Source: Nocardia pseudobrasiliensis NBRC 108224 (GTDB lineage Bacteria > Actinomycetota > Actinomycetes > Mycobacteriales > Mycobacteriaceae). From it: DNA of 64,000 bases. A program made the position numbers and the translations under genes. The stretch is taken from positions 62,001 through 126,000 of the forward strand of contig NZ_BDBS01000010.1 in the NCBI RefSeq assembly GCF_001613105.1, read 5' to 3'. Every line of letters begins with the position of its first letter. Position 1 is the first letter of the stretch. Of this stretch, positions 20,754-30,054 are shown one piece after another. The notes under the pieces are model-generated. The model saw nothing but the letters and a program-made list of their open reading frames with translations, had not been told where the DNA came from and did no database searches.

Positions 20754-21593
20754 TCAGATCTTGCGGGCCTGCAGGGTGTAGGTGAACGGGACGCGTTCGC
20801 GATGCTCGCGCAATCGCCATTCACCGGCCTCGTCGCGGACCATCAACCCGGGCAGGGCATTCCACGGCGCGCTGTCGTGCTCGGCCAGGGCGGTCAATTC
20901 CAGCCCCTCCGCCAGCAGCGCCGAAATGGTTTCGCCCAGACCGTGATTCCACTCGTGGGTGGTCATCGCGGGCAACTCGCGCTCGGTCTCGACATAGGTC
21001 CCGGGCTCGTTGAACACCATCGGTTCGGCCGTCTCGAAATACGGATAGCCGACCACGAGGCGATCGGTGTGGTTCTCGTCCAGGGTGGCCGCCATCGGAT
21101 GGACCTCGCGCAGGAACAGCCGACCGCCCGGGCGCAGCAGCCCCGCGACCGTACGTGCCCAGCGCTCGATACTGGGCAGCCAGCACAGCGCGCCGATTCC
21201 GGTGAAGACCAGATCGAAGCGCTCCGCACCGAGCGCCTCGACCGCGTCGTAGACGTCGGCCTGCACGAAATCGACCGGGGCGCCGAGCTGTTCGGCCAAT
21301 TCACGAGCGCTGCGCAGGGCGGCGGGGGAGAAGTCCAGTCCGGTCATCGTCGCGCCGAGCCGGGCCAGGGAGATGGTGTCGGTGCCCAGATGACACTGCA
21401 GATGCACCCCGCGCAGACCGCGGATATCGCCGAGTCGGGGCACGTCGAAGCGCACCACGTCGCTCAGGAACGCCGGATCCTCGCGGAAGCGCTGGAAGGC
21501 GTAATCCGGGGAGGCGGCGTGCAGTGGGGCGCGCTCGTCCCAGTTGGCCAGATTCAGCTCGCGATAGTCGGACACGAGGGTCGACTCTGACAC
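20754..21593 (-). CDS. class I SAM-dependent methyltransferase
   Basis: A 279-residue Rossmann-type methyltransferase. The SAM loop is HLQCHLGTDTISLARLGA, followed by TGLDFSPAAL (acidic end of strand 2) and VDFVQADVYDA. The C-terminal half has an LREVHPMAATL segment typical of the family. The acceptor substrate is not evident. It sits 26 bp upstream of tenA and 46 bp downstream of the YciI gene, consistent with one operon. Confidence 0.85.
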   Translation of the reverse strand: MSESTLVSDYRELNLANWDERAPLHAASPDYAFQRFREDPAFLSDVVRFDVPRLGDIRGLRGVHLQCHLGTDTISLARLGATMTGLDFSPAALRSARELAEQLGAPVDFVQADVYDAVEALGAERFDLVFTGIGALCWLPSIERWARTVAGLLRPGGRLFLREVHPMAATLDENHTDRLVVGYPYFETAEPMVFNEPGTYVETERELPAMTTHEWNHGLGETISALLAEGLELTALAEHDSAPWNALPGLMVRDEAGEWRLREHRERVPFTYTLQARKI

Positions 21594-21639
21594 GGGCCGG
21601 CGCGGGTGTGCATCCCATTTTGTTCCGGCCGAAAGGGAT

Positions 21640-21924
21640 TCACTCGGCGAACGCGCCCAGCACCGGCTTCCACTCGACGAACCGGACCTCGGCGACGAGT
21701 CCTCGCTGCGCGAACGGATCGGTGGCCAGCAACTTCTCGATCGCCTCGGCGTCGTCGGCGCGGAAGATGATCAGCGCGCCCGATCCGTCCGGATACGGCC
21801 CGCTGGTCAGTACGACGCCCCGATCGACCAGATCCGACAGCCAGCCGCGGTGCGCGGGGCGGTGTTCGTCGCGGCCCGCGGCTTCGGCCTCGGCGTAGGT
21901 GTAGTGAACGGCGAACAGCGCCAT
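21640..21924 (-). CDS. YciI family protein
   Basis: A 94-residue ferredoxin-like alpha+beta protein. It starts MALFAVHYTYAEAEAAGRDEHRPAHRGW cut into the expected strand and helix, and continues with TSGPYPDGSGALIIFRADDAEAIEKLLATDPF. YciI proteins carry a conserved His-Asp pair; here the His lies in HRGW and an Asp in ATDPF. The biochemical role is unclear. It starts 18 bp after the argA stop. Confidence 0.85.
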   Translation of the reverse strand: MALFAVHYTYAEAEAAGRDEHRPAHRGWLSDLVDRGVVLTSGPYPDGSGALIIFRADDAEAIEKLLATDPFAQRGLVAEVRFVEWKPVLGAFAE

Positions 21925-21942
21925 GAACGGCTCCCGGAACGG

Positions 21943-22485
21943 TCAGAGGGTCAACAGCATTCGAGTATTGCCGAGGGTGTTCGGCTTGACGTAGCTCAGG
22001 TCCAGGAACTCCGCGACACCGGTGTCGTAGGACCGGCACATCTCGGCGAAGACCTCGGCGGTGACCGGGGTGCCGTCGATCTCCACGAAGCCGTGGCGGC
22101 TGAAGAAGTCGACCTCGAAGGTCAGGACGAACAACCGACGCAGCTGCAGTTCGCGCGCGATGGTGACGAGCTGGTCCACGATCAGGCGGCCGATGCCCCG
22201 GCCCTTCGCCTCCGGGTGGACGGCCACCGTGCGCACCTCGCCCAGATCCGCCCACAGCACGTGCAGCGCGCCGCAGCCCACGAGATGGCCGTTCGTTTCG
22301 GCGACCCAGAACTCCTGCACCGATTCGTAGAGGGTGACCAGGTTCTTCTCCAGCAGAATCTTGCCGGCGTAGCGGTCGACGAGGTCTTTGATGGCGGGCA
22401 CATCCGAGGTCCGGGCACGTCGCACGATCGGGGTGCTCGCCTCGGAGCCGCCGATCGAATCACTGTGTGGTGCCCGTGTTGTCAT
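21943..22485 (-). CDS. argA: amino-acid N-acetyltransferase (N-acetylglutamate synthase)
   Basis: A 180-residue single-domain GNAT protein like M. tuberculosis ArgA (Rv2747). That enzyme acetylates glutamate with acetyl-CoA for arginine synthesis and lacks the kinase-like domain of classical ArgA. Motif A is seen in VRTVAVHPEAKGRGIGRLIV and the tail FFSRHGFVEIDG is typical of the family. The ftsK-argA-pgsA neighbourhood supports the assignment. The start at 22485 is preferred because the upstream frame has no homology. It leads a five-gene leftward cluster and is divergent from pgsA. Confidence 0.88.
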   Translation of the reverse strand: MTTRAPHSDSIGGSEASTPIVRRARTSDVPAIKDLVDRYAGKILLEKNLVTLYESVQEFWVAETNGHLVGCGALHVLWADLGEVRTVAVHPEAKGRGIGRLIVDQLVTIARELQLRRLFVLTFEVDFFSRHGFVEIDGTPVTAEVFAEMCRSYDTGVAEFLDLSYVKPNTLGNTRMLLTL

Positions 22486-22670
22486 GGGGTGCACAGTAGT
22501 CGGCCTCGCTACCGATAGTCTGGTGGAGTGCCGCACACCCAGCCCGTCCCAACGCCCGCCCGTGCCCGGGTTCCCGGCGTTCGCGTCAGGCCCGGCGGAG
22601 GCAGCCCGCGTAACCACGGAGGGCCCGCGGACGTCGTGATCGAGCGCCGCGTGGCCGAAATCGTTGGGGG

Positions 22671-23339
22671 GTGCCGGTGAGCGTGCAGAGCGACGATATG
22701 GACCGCGCCTGGGTGGAGGCCACGCGGGCGCGCGCGAATCTGGTACCGGCACAACCCGCGCGGACGGTGGAGCCCTCGGCGGTGCCGCTGATGAATATCG
22801 CGAACATCCTGACGGTGCTGCGCATTCTGATCGTGCCGCTGTTTCTGCTGGCGCTGTTCGCCGCGGGCGGTCACGACACCGAGTGGCGGCTCGGCGCGAC
22901 GGTACTGTTCGGCGCGGCCGCCATCACCGATCGCATCGATGGTCAGCTGGCCCGCAAATACGGTCTGGTCACCGACTTCGGCAAGTTGGCGGATCCGATC
23001 GCGGACAAGGCGCTGATCGGCTCGGCGCTGATCGGGCTGTCGGTGCTGGGCGATCTGGGCTGGTGGATCACGCTGGTCATCTGCGCGCGCGAGATCGGGG
23101 TGACGCTGCTGCGGCTGGCCGTGGTCCGGCGCGGTGTCATCCCGGCCGGGCGCGGCGGGAAGTTGAAGACGCTGGTGCAGTCGCTGGCGATCGGCGTACT
23201 GCTGCTGCCGCTGTCGGGGGTGTGGGCGGTCGCGGGCACCTGGCTGATGTATGTGGCGGTGGTATTGACCGTGGTCACCGGGCTCGATTACGTCGTGCAG
23301 GCGGCCAGGTTGTGGTCGGGACCGGTCAAACGCTCATGA
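22671..23339 (+). CDS. pgsA: CDP-diacylglycerol-glycerol-3-phosphate phosphatidyltransferase-like enzyme
   Basis: A 222-residue membrane enzyme of the CDP-alcohol phosphatidyltransferase family, corresponding to mycobacterial PgsA3. The signature D(x2)DG(x2)AR(x8)G(x3)D(x3)D is complete: DRIDGQLAR, then G, D and D in [11 protein letters not shown]. Four to five further membrane helices follow. It should make phosphatidylglycerophosphate. GTG 22671 and GTG 22677 are both possible starts. The stop overlaps the cinA start by 4 bp. Confidence 0.92.
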   Translation: MPVSVQSDDMDRAWVEATRARANLVPAQPARTVEPSAVPLMNIANILTVLRILIVPLFLLALFAAGGHDTEWRLGATVLFGAAAITDRIDGQLARKYGLVTDFGKLADPIADKALIGSALIGLSVLGDLGWWITLVICAREIGVTLLRLAVVRRGVIPAGRGGKLKTLVQSLAIGVLLLPLSGVWAVAGTWLMYVAVVLTVVTGLDYVVQAARLWSGPVKRS

Positions 23340-23869
23340 CCGATCCGCTGGCCGCCTCCGTTCCCGCTGCGGAACTGGTGGCGCTGCTGCGCGCGAAGGG
23401 GGAGACGGTGGCCACCGCGGAATCGCTGACCGCGGGTTTGCTGGCCGCGACCATCGCCGGGGTGCCCGGCGCGAGCACTGTGCTGCGCGGCGGTCTGATC
23501 GTCTACGCGACCGATCTCAAACAATCCCTGGCGAGGGTGAGCGAACACACATTGGCCCTGGACGGTCCGGTCGCGGCGAGTACCGCCGAACAGCTGGCCG
23601 TCGGTGCGCGCACGGTCTGTGGCGCCGACCGCGGGGTGGGTCTGACCGGCGTCGCGGGCCCGGATCCGCAGGACGGACACCCGGTCGGCACGGTCTACCT
23701 CGGCCTGTCCGGTCCCGAGGGCACCGAGGTGATGCGGTTGAAACTGGCGGGAGACCGGTGGACGATCAGGATGTCGGCGGTACGCGCGGCCGTCACCGAA
23801 CTCGTCCGTGGCCTCGGTGGCAGCCTGGCGCCGAACGTCGCGGTCGGGAACCAACCAGGCGGCGTGTGA
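23336..23869 (+). CDS. cinA: CinA C-terminal domain protein, nicotinamide-nucleotide amidohydrolase
   Basis: A 177-residue protein equal to the PncC/CinA amidase domain alone. The motifs [24 protein letters not shown] and [19 protein letters not shown] are diagnostic. The enzyme deamidates nicotinamide mononucleotide. The N-terminal COG1058 domain of two-domain CinA is absent. Its placement between pgsA and clgR, with an ATGA overlap to pgsA, is the common actinobacterial order. Confidence 0.92.
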   Translation: MTDPLAASVPAAELVALLRAKGETVATAESLTAGLLAATIAGVPGASTVLRGGLIVYATDLKQSLARVSEHTLALDGPVAASTAEQLAVGARTVCGADRGVGLTGVAGPDPQDGHPVGTVYLGLSGPEGTEVMRLKLAGDRWTIRMSAVRAAVTELVRGLGGSLAPNVAVGNQPGGV

Positions 23870-23922
23870 CGTTGTCACTGCATACGCTCGGTCCGGCGAG
23901 GAGAGTACGTAAGGAGAACGAG

Positions 23923-24345
23923 ATGACGCTGCTGAGAGAGGCCATAGGGGAAAGTCTGCGGCGTGCTCGAATCGCCCAGAGCCGCACGCTGCGCGAGGTG
24001 TCGACCTCGGCCCGGGTGAGCCTGGGTTATCTGTCGGAGGTCGAGCGCGGCCGCAAGGAAGCGTCCTCGGAGCTGCTGGCCGCCATCTGCCAGGCTCTGG
24101 ACCTGCCGCTGTCGCAGGTGCTGATCGATGTGGGCGCGGCCATGGCCGATGCCGACGGCGATGTGCGCCGCGAACCTGTCGAGCGTCGCGTGCCGGTTCC
24201 GGCGCCGGCCGAGCCGGCCGCCGAACCCGTTCCCGTGGACGCCGCCACGACCGCCATGTCCGCCTTCGGCAAGATCGCCGAGGAAACCCGGATCGTCATC
24301 CCGGCGCCGCGCGCCGAGAGGCTGGTGCTGGTTCAGGCGAAGTGA
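23923..24345 (+). CDS. clgR: ClgR-type XRE transcriptional regulator
   Basis: A 140-residue regulator with an N-terminal XRE helix-turn-helix ([30 protein letters not shown] in successive helices) and the Pro/Ala-rich linker and RIVIPAP tail seen in ClgR. In mycobacteria ClgR activates clp protease genes and the psp operon after envelope stress. AAGGAGAACG precedes the ATG at 23923. The cinA-clgR-pspA order supports the name. A hairpin follows 8 bp after its stop. Confidence 0.92.
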   Translation: MTLLREAIGESLRRARIAQSRTLREVSTSARVSLGYLSEVERGRKEASSELLAAICQALDLPLSQVLIDVGAAMADADGDVRREPVERRVPVPAPAEPAAEPVPVDAATTAMSAFGKIAEETRIVIPAPRAERLVLVQAK

Positions 24346-24352
24346 CCTACGA

Positions 24353-24384
24353 GTTGCCGGCGTCGAGAGTTCGACGCCGGCAAC
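24353..24384 (+). terminator. perfect 14-bp hairpin between clgR and pspA
   Basis: GTTGCCGGCGTCGA, loop GAGT, TCGACGCCGGCAAC. The stem begins 8 bp after the clgR stop codon and no T-run follows. It could terminate or attenuate clgR transcripts or mark an RNA processing site before pspA, 140 bp downstream. Confidence 0.6.
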
Positions 24385-24523
24385 GCTGTACGACGGAGCG
24401 GAAACGGATAGATTCTCTATAGGCTGCCACGCAGCACGATAGAGGGACCACTACAGGTGCGTGACGGTCGCGCACCACAGCCGCGCGGGAGCGTGGCGCG
24501 TCAGATGGAGGCGGGATCAATCG

Positions 24524-25339
24524 ATGGCTAATCCGTTCGTCAAGGCCTGGAAGTACCTCATGGCCCTCTTCGATTCCAAGATCGAGGAGCACGCGGATCC
24601 GAAGGTTCAGATTCAGCAGGCTATCGAGGAAGCCCAGCGTCAGCATCAGGCCCTGTCGCAGCAGGCGGCGTCGGTCATCGGTAACCAGCGTCAGCTGGAG
24701 ATGAAGCTGAACCGTCAGCTCGACGAGGTCGAGAAGCTCAATGCCAATGCGCGCCAGGCCGTCATGCTGGCCGATCAGGCCACCCAGGCCGGCGATACCG
24801 AGAAGGCGATCCAGTACACCAATGCCGCCGAGGCGTTCGCCGCGCAGCTGGTCACCGCCGAGCAGGCCGTCGAGGATCTGAAGGTGCTGCACGACCAGTC
24901 GCTGCAGGCCGCCGCGCAGGCCAAGAAGGCGGTCGAGCAGAACGCGATGCTGCTGCAGCAGAAGGTCGCCGAGCGCACCAAGCTGCTGTCCCAACTCGAG
25001 CAGGCCAAGATGCAGGAGCAGGTCTCCGCCTCGCTGCAGCAGATGGATTCCACCCTCTCGGCCCCCGGCACCACCCCGAGCCTGGACGCGGTGCGCGAGA
25101 AGATCGAGCGTCGCTACGCCAACGCGCTCGGCGCCGCGGAGCTGGCGCAGAACACGGTGCAGGGCCGCATGATGGAGGTCCAGCAGGCCAGCATCCAGAT
25201 GGCGGGCCACAACCGCCTGGAGCAGATTCGCGCCTCCATGCGCGGCGACGCCCTGCCCTCCGGCGATGCCCAGCAGGCCATCCCGAACCCGGCCACCGCC
25301 CCGACCCAGGTCAACAAGGGCCAGGCCGCCCAGCAGTAA
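24524..25339 (+). CDS. pspA: phage-shock protein A homologue (PspA/IM30)
   Basis: A 271-residue, almost wholly coiled-coil protein. The amphipathic N-terminal helix [21 protein letters not shown] binds membrane, and long Gln/Ala/Glu-rich helices follow to about residue 235 before a disordered Pro/Gln tail. It corresponds to the M. tuberculosis 35-kDa antigen Rv2744c. PspA oligomers stabilise damaged membrane and bind ClgR. The start at 24524 is fixed by the conserved MANPFVKA. A PspM-like gene follows after 31 bp. Confidence 0.94.
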   Translation: MANPFVKAWKYLMALFDSKIEEHADPKVQIQQAIEEAQRQHQALSQQAASVIGNQRQLEMKLNRQLDEVEKLNANARQAVMLADQATQAGDTEKAIQYTNAAEAFAAQLVTAEQAVEDLKVLHDQSLQAAAQAKKAVEQNAMLLQQKVAERTKLLSQLEQAKMQEQVSASLQQMDSTLSAPGTTPSLDAVREKIERRYANALGAAELAQNTVQGRMMEVQQASIQMAGHNRLEQIRASMRGDALPSGDAQQAIPNPATAPTQVNKGQAAQQ

Positions 25340-25370
25340 CGCGGTACCGCTTTCGAAAGGCGTTGGTGTG

Positions 25371-26837
25371 ATGGGGAAATCGCGGACCCGCCCGGAGTCC
25401 GCGACCACCCACGCCCGCCCACCCTGGAAAGCCCTGTTCCCCAGCGCTTTCCGCACCCCACCCCCCACCGCCCCACCCGACGCCCCGAACCCCGCCCACG
25501 AGAGCGCGAACCACCGAGCCGCGCAGGACCGACTCGCGGAGCGCCCCCGCCCGACCGGCCCGCACGAGGCATCGCGAGACAGCGGGAACGATCAGACCGT
25601 GCCGGACCGACGCGCGGGGCGATCCCGGGCCGTCGCGGCGCGTGAAACGGTGGGATATAGCGAAAACGATCAAGCCGCGCGGGACCGGCGTGCGGGACGT
25701 TCTCGGGCCGCTGGGGGGCGTGAAACGGTGGGGGACAGCGGGAACGATCAAGTCGCGGCGGATCGGCGTGCGGGGCGATCCTGGGCCGTCGGGAAGCGTG
25801 AAGCGGCGAAGGGCAGCGGGGACAACGATCAGGCTGTGTCGGACCGGCGGGTGGGGCGTTCCCGGGCGGGTGGAACGGTCGGGGACGGCTCGAATTTCGG
25901 AAGTGGGGCGAATCCGGTCGGGCGGGATGAATCCGGATTCGGGTGGCGGGCGGGGGCGATTGATTCGGGGCCGGCGGCTCGGCGGGGTGAATCGAAGGCC
26001 GGTGCGGGGCGGTTTGTGCGGGATGTGTTGGGGGAGAGGGGGATTCAGGAGGAGCAGCTCGATCAGGCGCGGCGGTTGTCGGATGGGTTGCGGGAGGCGG
26101 GGGAGCATGTGTTTCATGCTGTGCGCAAATGGGCCGATCCGCGGGAGCGGGAGATGCGGCGGCGTCGGCGGGTGCGGCGGCGGAGTGTGCGATTGGGAGC
26201 GGCCTCGGGGATCACGGCATTGGGGACCGCGGGGCTGGTATTGGTTTCCGCGCCCGCGTGGGCGGTGCTGATCGTCGGTAGTGGGGCGGCGGCGCTGGTG
26301 ACCGGGGCGGCCGTGACCACGCGGCGATATCTGGAATTGCGGCGTAATCCCTTGCCCGACGCGGCGTTCGTGCCGCGTAAGCTGCCGCCGGTGCGCTCGG
26401 CGGCGCGAGCGCCGATCGCCCGGCTGGTGCAGGCCGAACGCGCCCTGCACGCCCTGGGCCGCCAGATCGCCCGCGGCGGCCGGCTGCCCGACGACGATCT
26501 GGTCGACACCCTCGAGACCGCAGGTTCCGGCGCGGCCGCCCTGCACGCCCTGGCCGCGGATGTGGTCGCGATGGAGCAGGCGGCCGGTGTTGTCGCGCAG
26601 GTGAAATCGCTGCCGGGCACCGCCCTGGCCGACCATGTGCGGCTGTCGGTCGACCGCCTGCACTCCGGCGTCGACGAATACGAGGAATTGGTGGCCGCCG
26701 CCGGTCGCATCCTGGCCGTTCCCGAAAGTCCGGCGCTACCCGATGATCTCGGCTGGGAGCTGGAGAAACTGCGCGATGCCGCCGACCGCCTCGACGGCTG
26801 GGCCCAGGCTCTCACCGATCTCGCCGACCGTCGCTGA
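25371..26837 (+). CDS. PspM-like membrane protein with an N-terminal repeat region
   Basis: A 488-residue protein in the position of M. tuberculosis Rv2743c (PspM), which anchors the Psp system in the membrane. Residues 1-225 are disordered, basic and repetitive: four 26-residue copies of the pattern SGNDQxxxDRRAGRSRA begin near residue 71. Residues about 225-300 are charged helix, about 300-355 hold two membrane segments with a short turn, and the rest is helical. The start at 25371 leaves 31 bp to pspA; GTG 25368 is also possible. No PspN-like gene follows. Confidence 0.75.
   Translation: MGKSRTRPESATTHARPPWKALFPSAFRTPPPTAPPDAPNPAHESANHRAAQDRLAERPRPTGPHEASRDSGNDQTVPDRRAGRSRAVAARETVGYSENDQAARDRRAGRSRAAGGRETVGDSGNDQVAADRRAGRSWAVGKREAAKGSGDNDQAVSDRRVGRSRAGGTVGDGSNFGSGANPVGRDESGFGWRAGAIDSGPAARRGESKAGAGRFVRDVLGERGIQEEQLDQARRLSDGLREAGEHVFHAVRKWADPREREMRRRRRVRRRSVRLGAASGITALGTAGLVLVSAPAWAVLIVGSGAAALVTGAAVTTRRYLELRRNPLPDAAFVPRKLPPVRSAARAPIARLVQAERALHALGRQIARGGRLPDDDLVDTLETAGSGAAALHALAADVVAMEQAAGVVAQVKSLPGTALADHVRLSVDRLHSGVDEYEELVAAAGRILAVPESPALPDDLGWELEKLRDAADRLDGWAQALTDLADRR
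25581..25889 (+). repeat. four 78-bp tandem repeats inside the PspM-like gene
   Basis: Copies begin at 25581, 25659, 25737 and 25815, each opening with AGC and encoding S(G/E)NDQ...DRR(A/V)GRS(R/W)A...; the fourth is shortened after its GRSRAGG. The period of 78 bp is a multiple of three, so copy number can change without a frameshift. Confidence 0.8.
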
Positions 26838-26844
26838 CGAATAC

Positions 26845-26908
26845 GGCCGACGGAGCTTCGCCCGGTGCGGTCGAGCCGCGCAGGGTACGGACGAAGACTC
26901 CGTCGGCC
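26845..26908. terminator. long hairpin between convergent genes
   Basis: GGCCGACGGAG (26845-26855) pairs with CTCCGTCGGCC (26898-26908) around a 42-base loop that can pair further (GCTTCG with CGAAG). It lies between the convergent PspM-like and PRC-barrel genes, where a bidirectional terminator is expected. Confidence 0.5.
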
Positions 26909-26977
26909 TGTCACCCCGGATCCGAGTGCCCGGAGGCACTGCCCAAATTTGGGGTGACGTATTCGGCGAGGCGCTGG

Positions 26978-27733
26978 TCAGCGCCGCCGCTCGTCGTCGC
27001 GGTGCCGGGGCTCGACGCCCTCGGCCTCGAACTTCTCCTTGCGCACGGTGTCGGATACGGTGCGTTCGTCTTCCACCTCGTCGACCGCCAACCGAACCCG
27101 CTCCACCGGCACCGCCTGCTTGTTGACCACCACCCGGTCCTCGTGCAGCGTGACCTCCTGTTCGGCCTCGCCGATTTCGGCGTTACGCACGGCCGATGGA
27201 TCGGTGATGGGTTCCCGCTCGATATGGACCTCTTCGTGCTGTACCGGAACGGTAACCGATTGGTCCTCGGTCACAACGTATTTGCGCAGCCGTGCCGTGC
27301 CTGCTTCTTCCGATTGGGTGCGGACGTTCAGCCGCTCCTCCGAGCGAACCATGCTGTCGTCGGCCGGTATGCGCTGGTCACCCTCGGTACGGTAGCGGCC
27401 GAACCCCGTCTGCGACGAACGATTCGGGTCGATTCCGTAATGGGCGAGCAGCCGCTGCTCACCCTCCGGCGTGATGTGGCCGTCATGCTCCACATGCGGC
27501 GCCGCCTTCACCGTTTCTTTGCTGACCGGCACGCCGAGAGTGTGCTTACCCGGATCGTGCGCCGCGCCGGCGAGGGGCACCAGCGCATCGCCGTGGAACA
27601 TACCCGTAGAGGTGGCGACCCAGCTGGGCGCGCCGGTGCGATCGTCCAGGTAGACCTGGGTCACGTCACCGATTTTCTCGCCGTCTGCGTCGTACACCGT
27701 GCTACCCATGAGGCTCTGCATTACGTCGGACAT
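26978..27733 (-). CDS. PRC-barrel and DUF2382 stress protein
   Basis: A 251-residue protein with an N-terminal PRC-barrel (residues about 5-75; GSTVYDADGEKIGDVTQVYLDD) and a C-terminal DUF2382/YsnF-type domain (about 125-240; SEERLNVRTQSEEAGTARL, then VHIEREPI and KQAVPVERVRL). Such proteins are widespread in soil actinobacteria and often stress-induced, but the molecular role is unknown. It is very charged and has no signal peptide. It is convergent with the PspM-like gene. Confidence 0.88.
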   Translation of the reverse strand: MSDVMQSLMGSTVYDADGEKIGDVTQVYLDDRTGAPSWVATSTGMFHGDALVPLAGAAHDPGKHTLGVPVSKETVKAAPHVEHDGHITPEGEQRLLAHYGIDPNRSSQTGFGRYRTEGDQRIPADDSMVRSEERLNVRTQSEEAGTARLRKYVVTEDQSVTVPVQHEEVHIEREPITDPSAVRNAEIGEAEQEVTLHEDRVVVNKQAVPVERVRLAVDEVEDERTVSDTVRKEKFEAEGVEPRHRDDERRR

Positions 27734-27801
27734 GATCTCCTCCCATGCAATAGTGGACAGCTATAGCTCGCGGGTAGCCGTGTATGTGCTGTCCAAACGC
27801 C

Positions 27802-28485
27802 TCAGAGCTCAGACACGCGCTCGTGCACCGTCAGGAGAAGGTGGTCGAAGCGCACGCGCAGTCCGGCCCGGTTGGGTTCCAGATGTCGCGACTCGTGCAC
27901 CAATCGCGCGGCCAGATTCCGGATCTTGACATTGGTGTGCTGGGAGCGCCAGCGCAGAATCGTGAAGGCCTGGTCCTCGTCGAGCTCGTAGACCAGCGAG
28001 AGTATCCCCTTGGCCTGTTCGATCGGCGCGCGCGTCTCGATCAGCTCCGGAATGACCTCGTCGATGACATCGTTGCGCTGCGCGTCCAGAATGCCGGTGA
28101 GCTCGATGTAGTAGCCGACGGTCCCGATCACCGTCCCGTCGTCGTCGGTGTCGTAATCGGCGATCACGATCACGTCATGGGTCTCGCCCGCTGTATCGAT
28201 GATCCGATGTCGGCTGCAGAACGGCTCGGAGGTTTCGACGATCTTGTGGATCAGCGTCTCCACCGTCGCCCGATCCTCCGGGTGCTGATGCGACAGCAAC
28301 AACTCGGTGGTGGGCTCGACCGTGCCCGGCTCGTACCCGTGCAAACGCGCCACCTCATCCGACCACACCCATCGGTGGTCGGCGAAGTTGAATCGGAACT
28401 CCCCCGCATTCGAGCAGGCGTCGTTGCCGATCACACTCCCGAGCACAGTCACCAACTGCGGCTCGAGTTTCTCACCGTCGATCAT
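27802..28485 (-). CDS. PAS-ANTAR domain RNA-binding regulator
   Basis: A 227-residue protein. Residues about 25-130 form a PAS fold (NAGEFRFNFADHRWVWSDEVARLHGYEPG, the pattern of PAS-3 domains). Residues about 150-205 form an ANTAR domain (IEQAKGILSLVYELDEDQAFTILRWRSQ), which binds tandem-hairpin RNA antiterminators. The PAS part may sense a ligand. GTG at 28503 is an alternative start that shares one base with the mqo stop (TAGTG), suggesting coupling to mqo. Confidence 0.85.
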   Translation of the reverse strand: MIDGEKLEPQLVTVLGSVIGNDACSNAGEFRFNFADHRWVWSDEVARLHGYEPGTVEPTTELLLSHQHPEDRATVETLIHKIVETSEPFCSRHRIIDTAGETHDVIVIADYDTDDDGTVIGTVGYYIELTGILDAQRNDVIDEVIPELIETRAPIEQAKGILSLVYELDEDQAFTILRWRSQHTNVKIRNLAARLVHESRHLEPNRAGLRVRFDHLLLTVHERVSEL

Positions 28486-28502
28486 CGAACCAGTATCCGC
28501 CA

Positions 28503-29969
28503 CTACGCCAGCTTCAGTCGCGTCCCGGTCCGGGTCAAGGCCTCGGCGACGGTCCGCTCATCGGCGTCGACAGGTTCGGCGAGGCCGGGCATGAGCGCGC
28601 GCAGCGTCGGCTCCCATGCCGCGGCTTCATCGGGAAAGCAGCGTCGCAGCAGTTCGACCATGATCGCGGGGGCGGTCGACGCGCCGGGCGACGCGCCGAG
28701 CAGTCCCGCGATGGCGCCGTCCGCGCCGGTGATCAGTTCGGTGCCGAAGGTAAGCTCCCCGAACCCCCGCGCATCCGGCTTGACCAATTGCGCGCGCTGC
28801 CCGGACTGGATCGCATACCAGTCCGCGGGCTCGGCATCGGGGCAGAATCGTTGCAGCTGTGCGAATCTCGCGCGCCGAGACGACAGCAACTGCACGACCA
28901 GATACCGCACCAGTCCGAGATTGCGGACTCCGGCGCTGAGCAGCACCACGAGATTGTGCGGCCGCAGCGTGGTGAACAGATCGATCGGCCGACCGCGGGT
29001 GAGCAGTTTGGTGCTGAATGTCGGATACGGCCCGAACAGCAGCGATTCCCGCCCGTCGACGAATCGGCGATCCAGATGCGGCACCGACATCGGCGGCGCA
29101 CCGAGCGCGGCGCGGCCGTAGACCTTCGCGTCGTGCCGCCGCACCACCTCCGGATTGTCGGTGCGCAGGAACCGAGCGCCGAACGGGAAGACGGCATAGC
29201 CGCGGACCTCCGGAACGCGCGCCCGCTGCAACAGCTTCAACGCGTAACCGCCCGCGCCGACGAAGACGAAGCGCGTGCGAACAACCGTGCGCTGCTTGGT
29301 ATTACGATTGCGCACCCGCACCGTCCACAGGCCGTCCGCGGTACGGCGCAGACCGATCACCTCATGCCCGGTCCGGATTCGCGCCCCGGCCTCGGTCATC
29401 GCATCCGCCAGCGCGCGCGTGAGCGCCCCGAAGTCGACATCGGTTCCGGCCTCATACCTGGTGGCGGCCACGGGTTCTCCGGCATCACGGCCCCGCATGA
29501 TCAGCGGCGCCCATCGCGCGATCGTGTCTCGATCCTCGCTGTAACGCATCGCCGAGAACAGCGGCAGCCGTCGCAAGGCCTCGAAACGCGCACGCAGATA
29601 AGCGATATCGCGCGCACCGAATACCACATCCAGATGCGGCGTCGACCGCACGAATCCTCCCGGTTCCGGCAGCCGTCCCTGATCCACCAGCGAAGCCCAG
29701 AACTGCCGCGACAGATGGAACAGCCGCGCGATCTCCTCGGCCCTGGTCGAATCCGTCGGATCCGGCATGTAATTGAGTTCGCAGAAACCGGAATGTCCGG
29801 TACCGGCATTGTTCCAGGCGTGCGAACTCTCCCCGGCCAACTCGTCGAGCCGCTCGTAGAGCACCGTGGACCAGTCCGGCCGCACGGTGGTGAGCAGCGC
29901 ACCCAGTGTGGTCGACATGATGCCGCCGCCGATCAGTACGACATCGTGAATCTCGCTGGTATCGGGCAT
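28503..29969 (-). CDS. mqo: malate:quinone oxidoreductase
   Basis: A 488-residue FAD enzyme of the inner membrane face that oxidises malate to oxaloacetate and reduces the quinone pool. The N-terminal dinucleotide-binding motif is DVVLIGGGIMSTTLG. The family signature NNAGTGHSGFCELNYMP follows near residue 55, and GASPGASTAP lies near the C-terminus. Length is normal. The start at 29969 follows AGAGGCC; an upstream Met at 30023 is unlikely. A LysR gene is divergent, and a PAS-ANTAR gene follows directly. Confidence 0.93.
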   Translation of the reverse strand: MPDTSEIHDVVLIGGGIMSTTLGALLTTVRPDWSTVLYERLDELAGESSHAWNNAGTGHSGFCELNYMPDPTDSTRAEEIARLFHLSRQFWASLVDQGRLPEPGGFVRSTPHLDVVFGARDIAYLRARFEALRRLPLFSAMRYSEDRDTIARWAPLIMRGRDAGEPVAATRYEAGTDVDFGALTRALADAMTEAGARIRTGHEVIGLRRTADGLWTVRVRNRNTKQRTVVRTRFVFVGAGGYALKLLQRARVPEVRGYAVFPFGARFLRTDNPEVVRRHDAKVYGRAALGAPPMSVPHLDRRFVDGRESLLFGPYPTFSTKLLTRGRPIDLFTTLRPHNLVVLLSAGVRNLGLVRYLVVQLLSSRRARFAQLQRFCPDAEPADWYAIQSGQRAQLVKPDARGFGELTFGTELITGADGAIAGLLGASPGASTAPAIMVELLRRCFPDEAAAWEPTLRALMPGLAEPVDADERTVAEALTRTGTRLKLA

Positions 29970-30038
29970 ATTCGGCCTCTCTGTCCTCCCGTATCGGCCC
30001 ATTGTGTCCCCGCTCGAACTCATCCGTCCAATACGTGA

Positions 30039-30054
30039 ATGATGGCTTTATCAT
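30039..30054. promoter_or_regulatory. inverted repeat between mqo and lysR
   Basis: ATGAT, six bases, ATCAT lies just before the LysR start and 70 bp from the mqo start. Spacing is close to that of LysR-type T-N11-A boxes. This position suits autoregulation and control of mqo. Confidence 0.35.

Noticed and set aside
25581..25889. CRISPR-like array
   Set aside because: The repeats are contiguous 78-bp units without unique spacers and are in frame with a protein.
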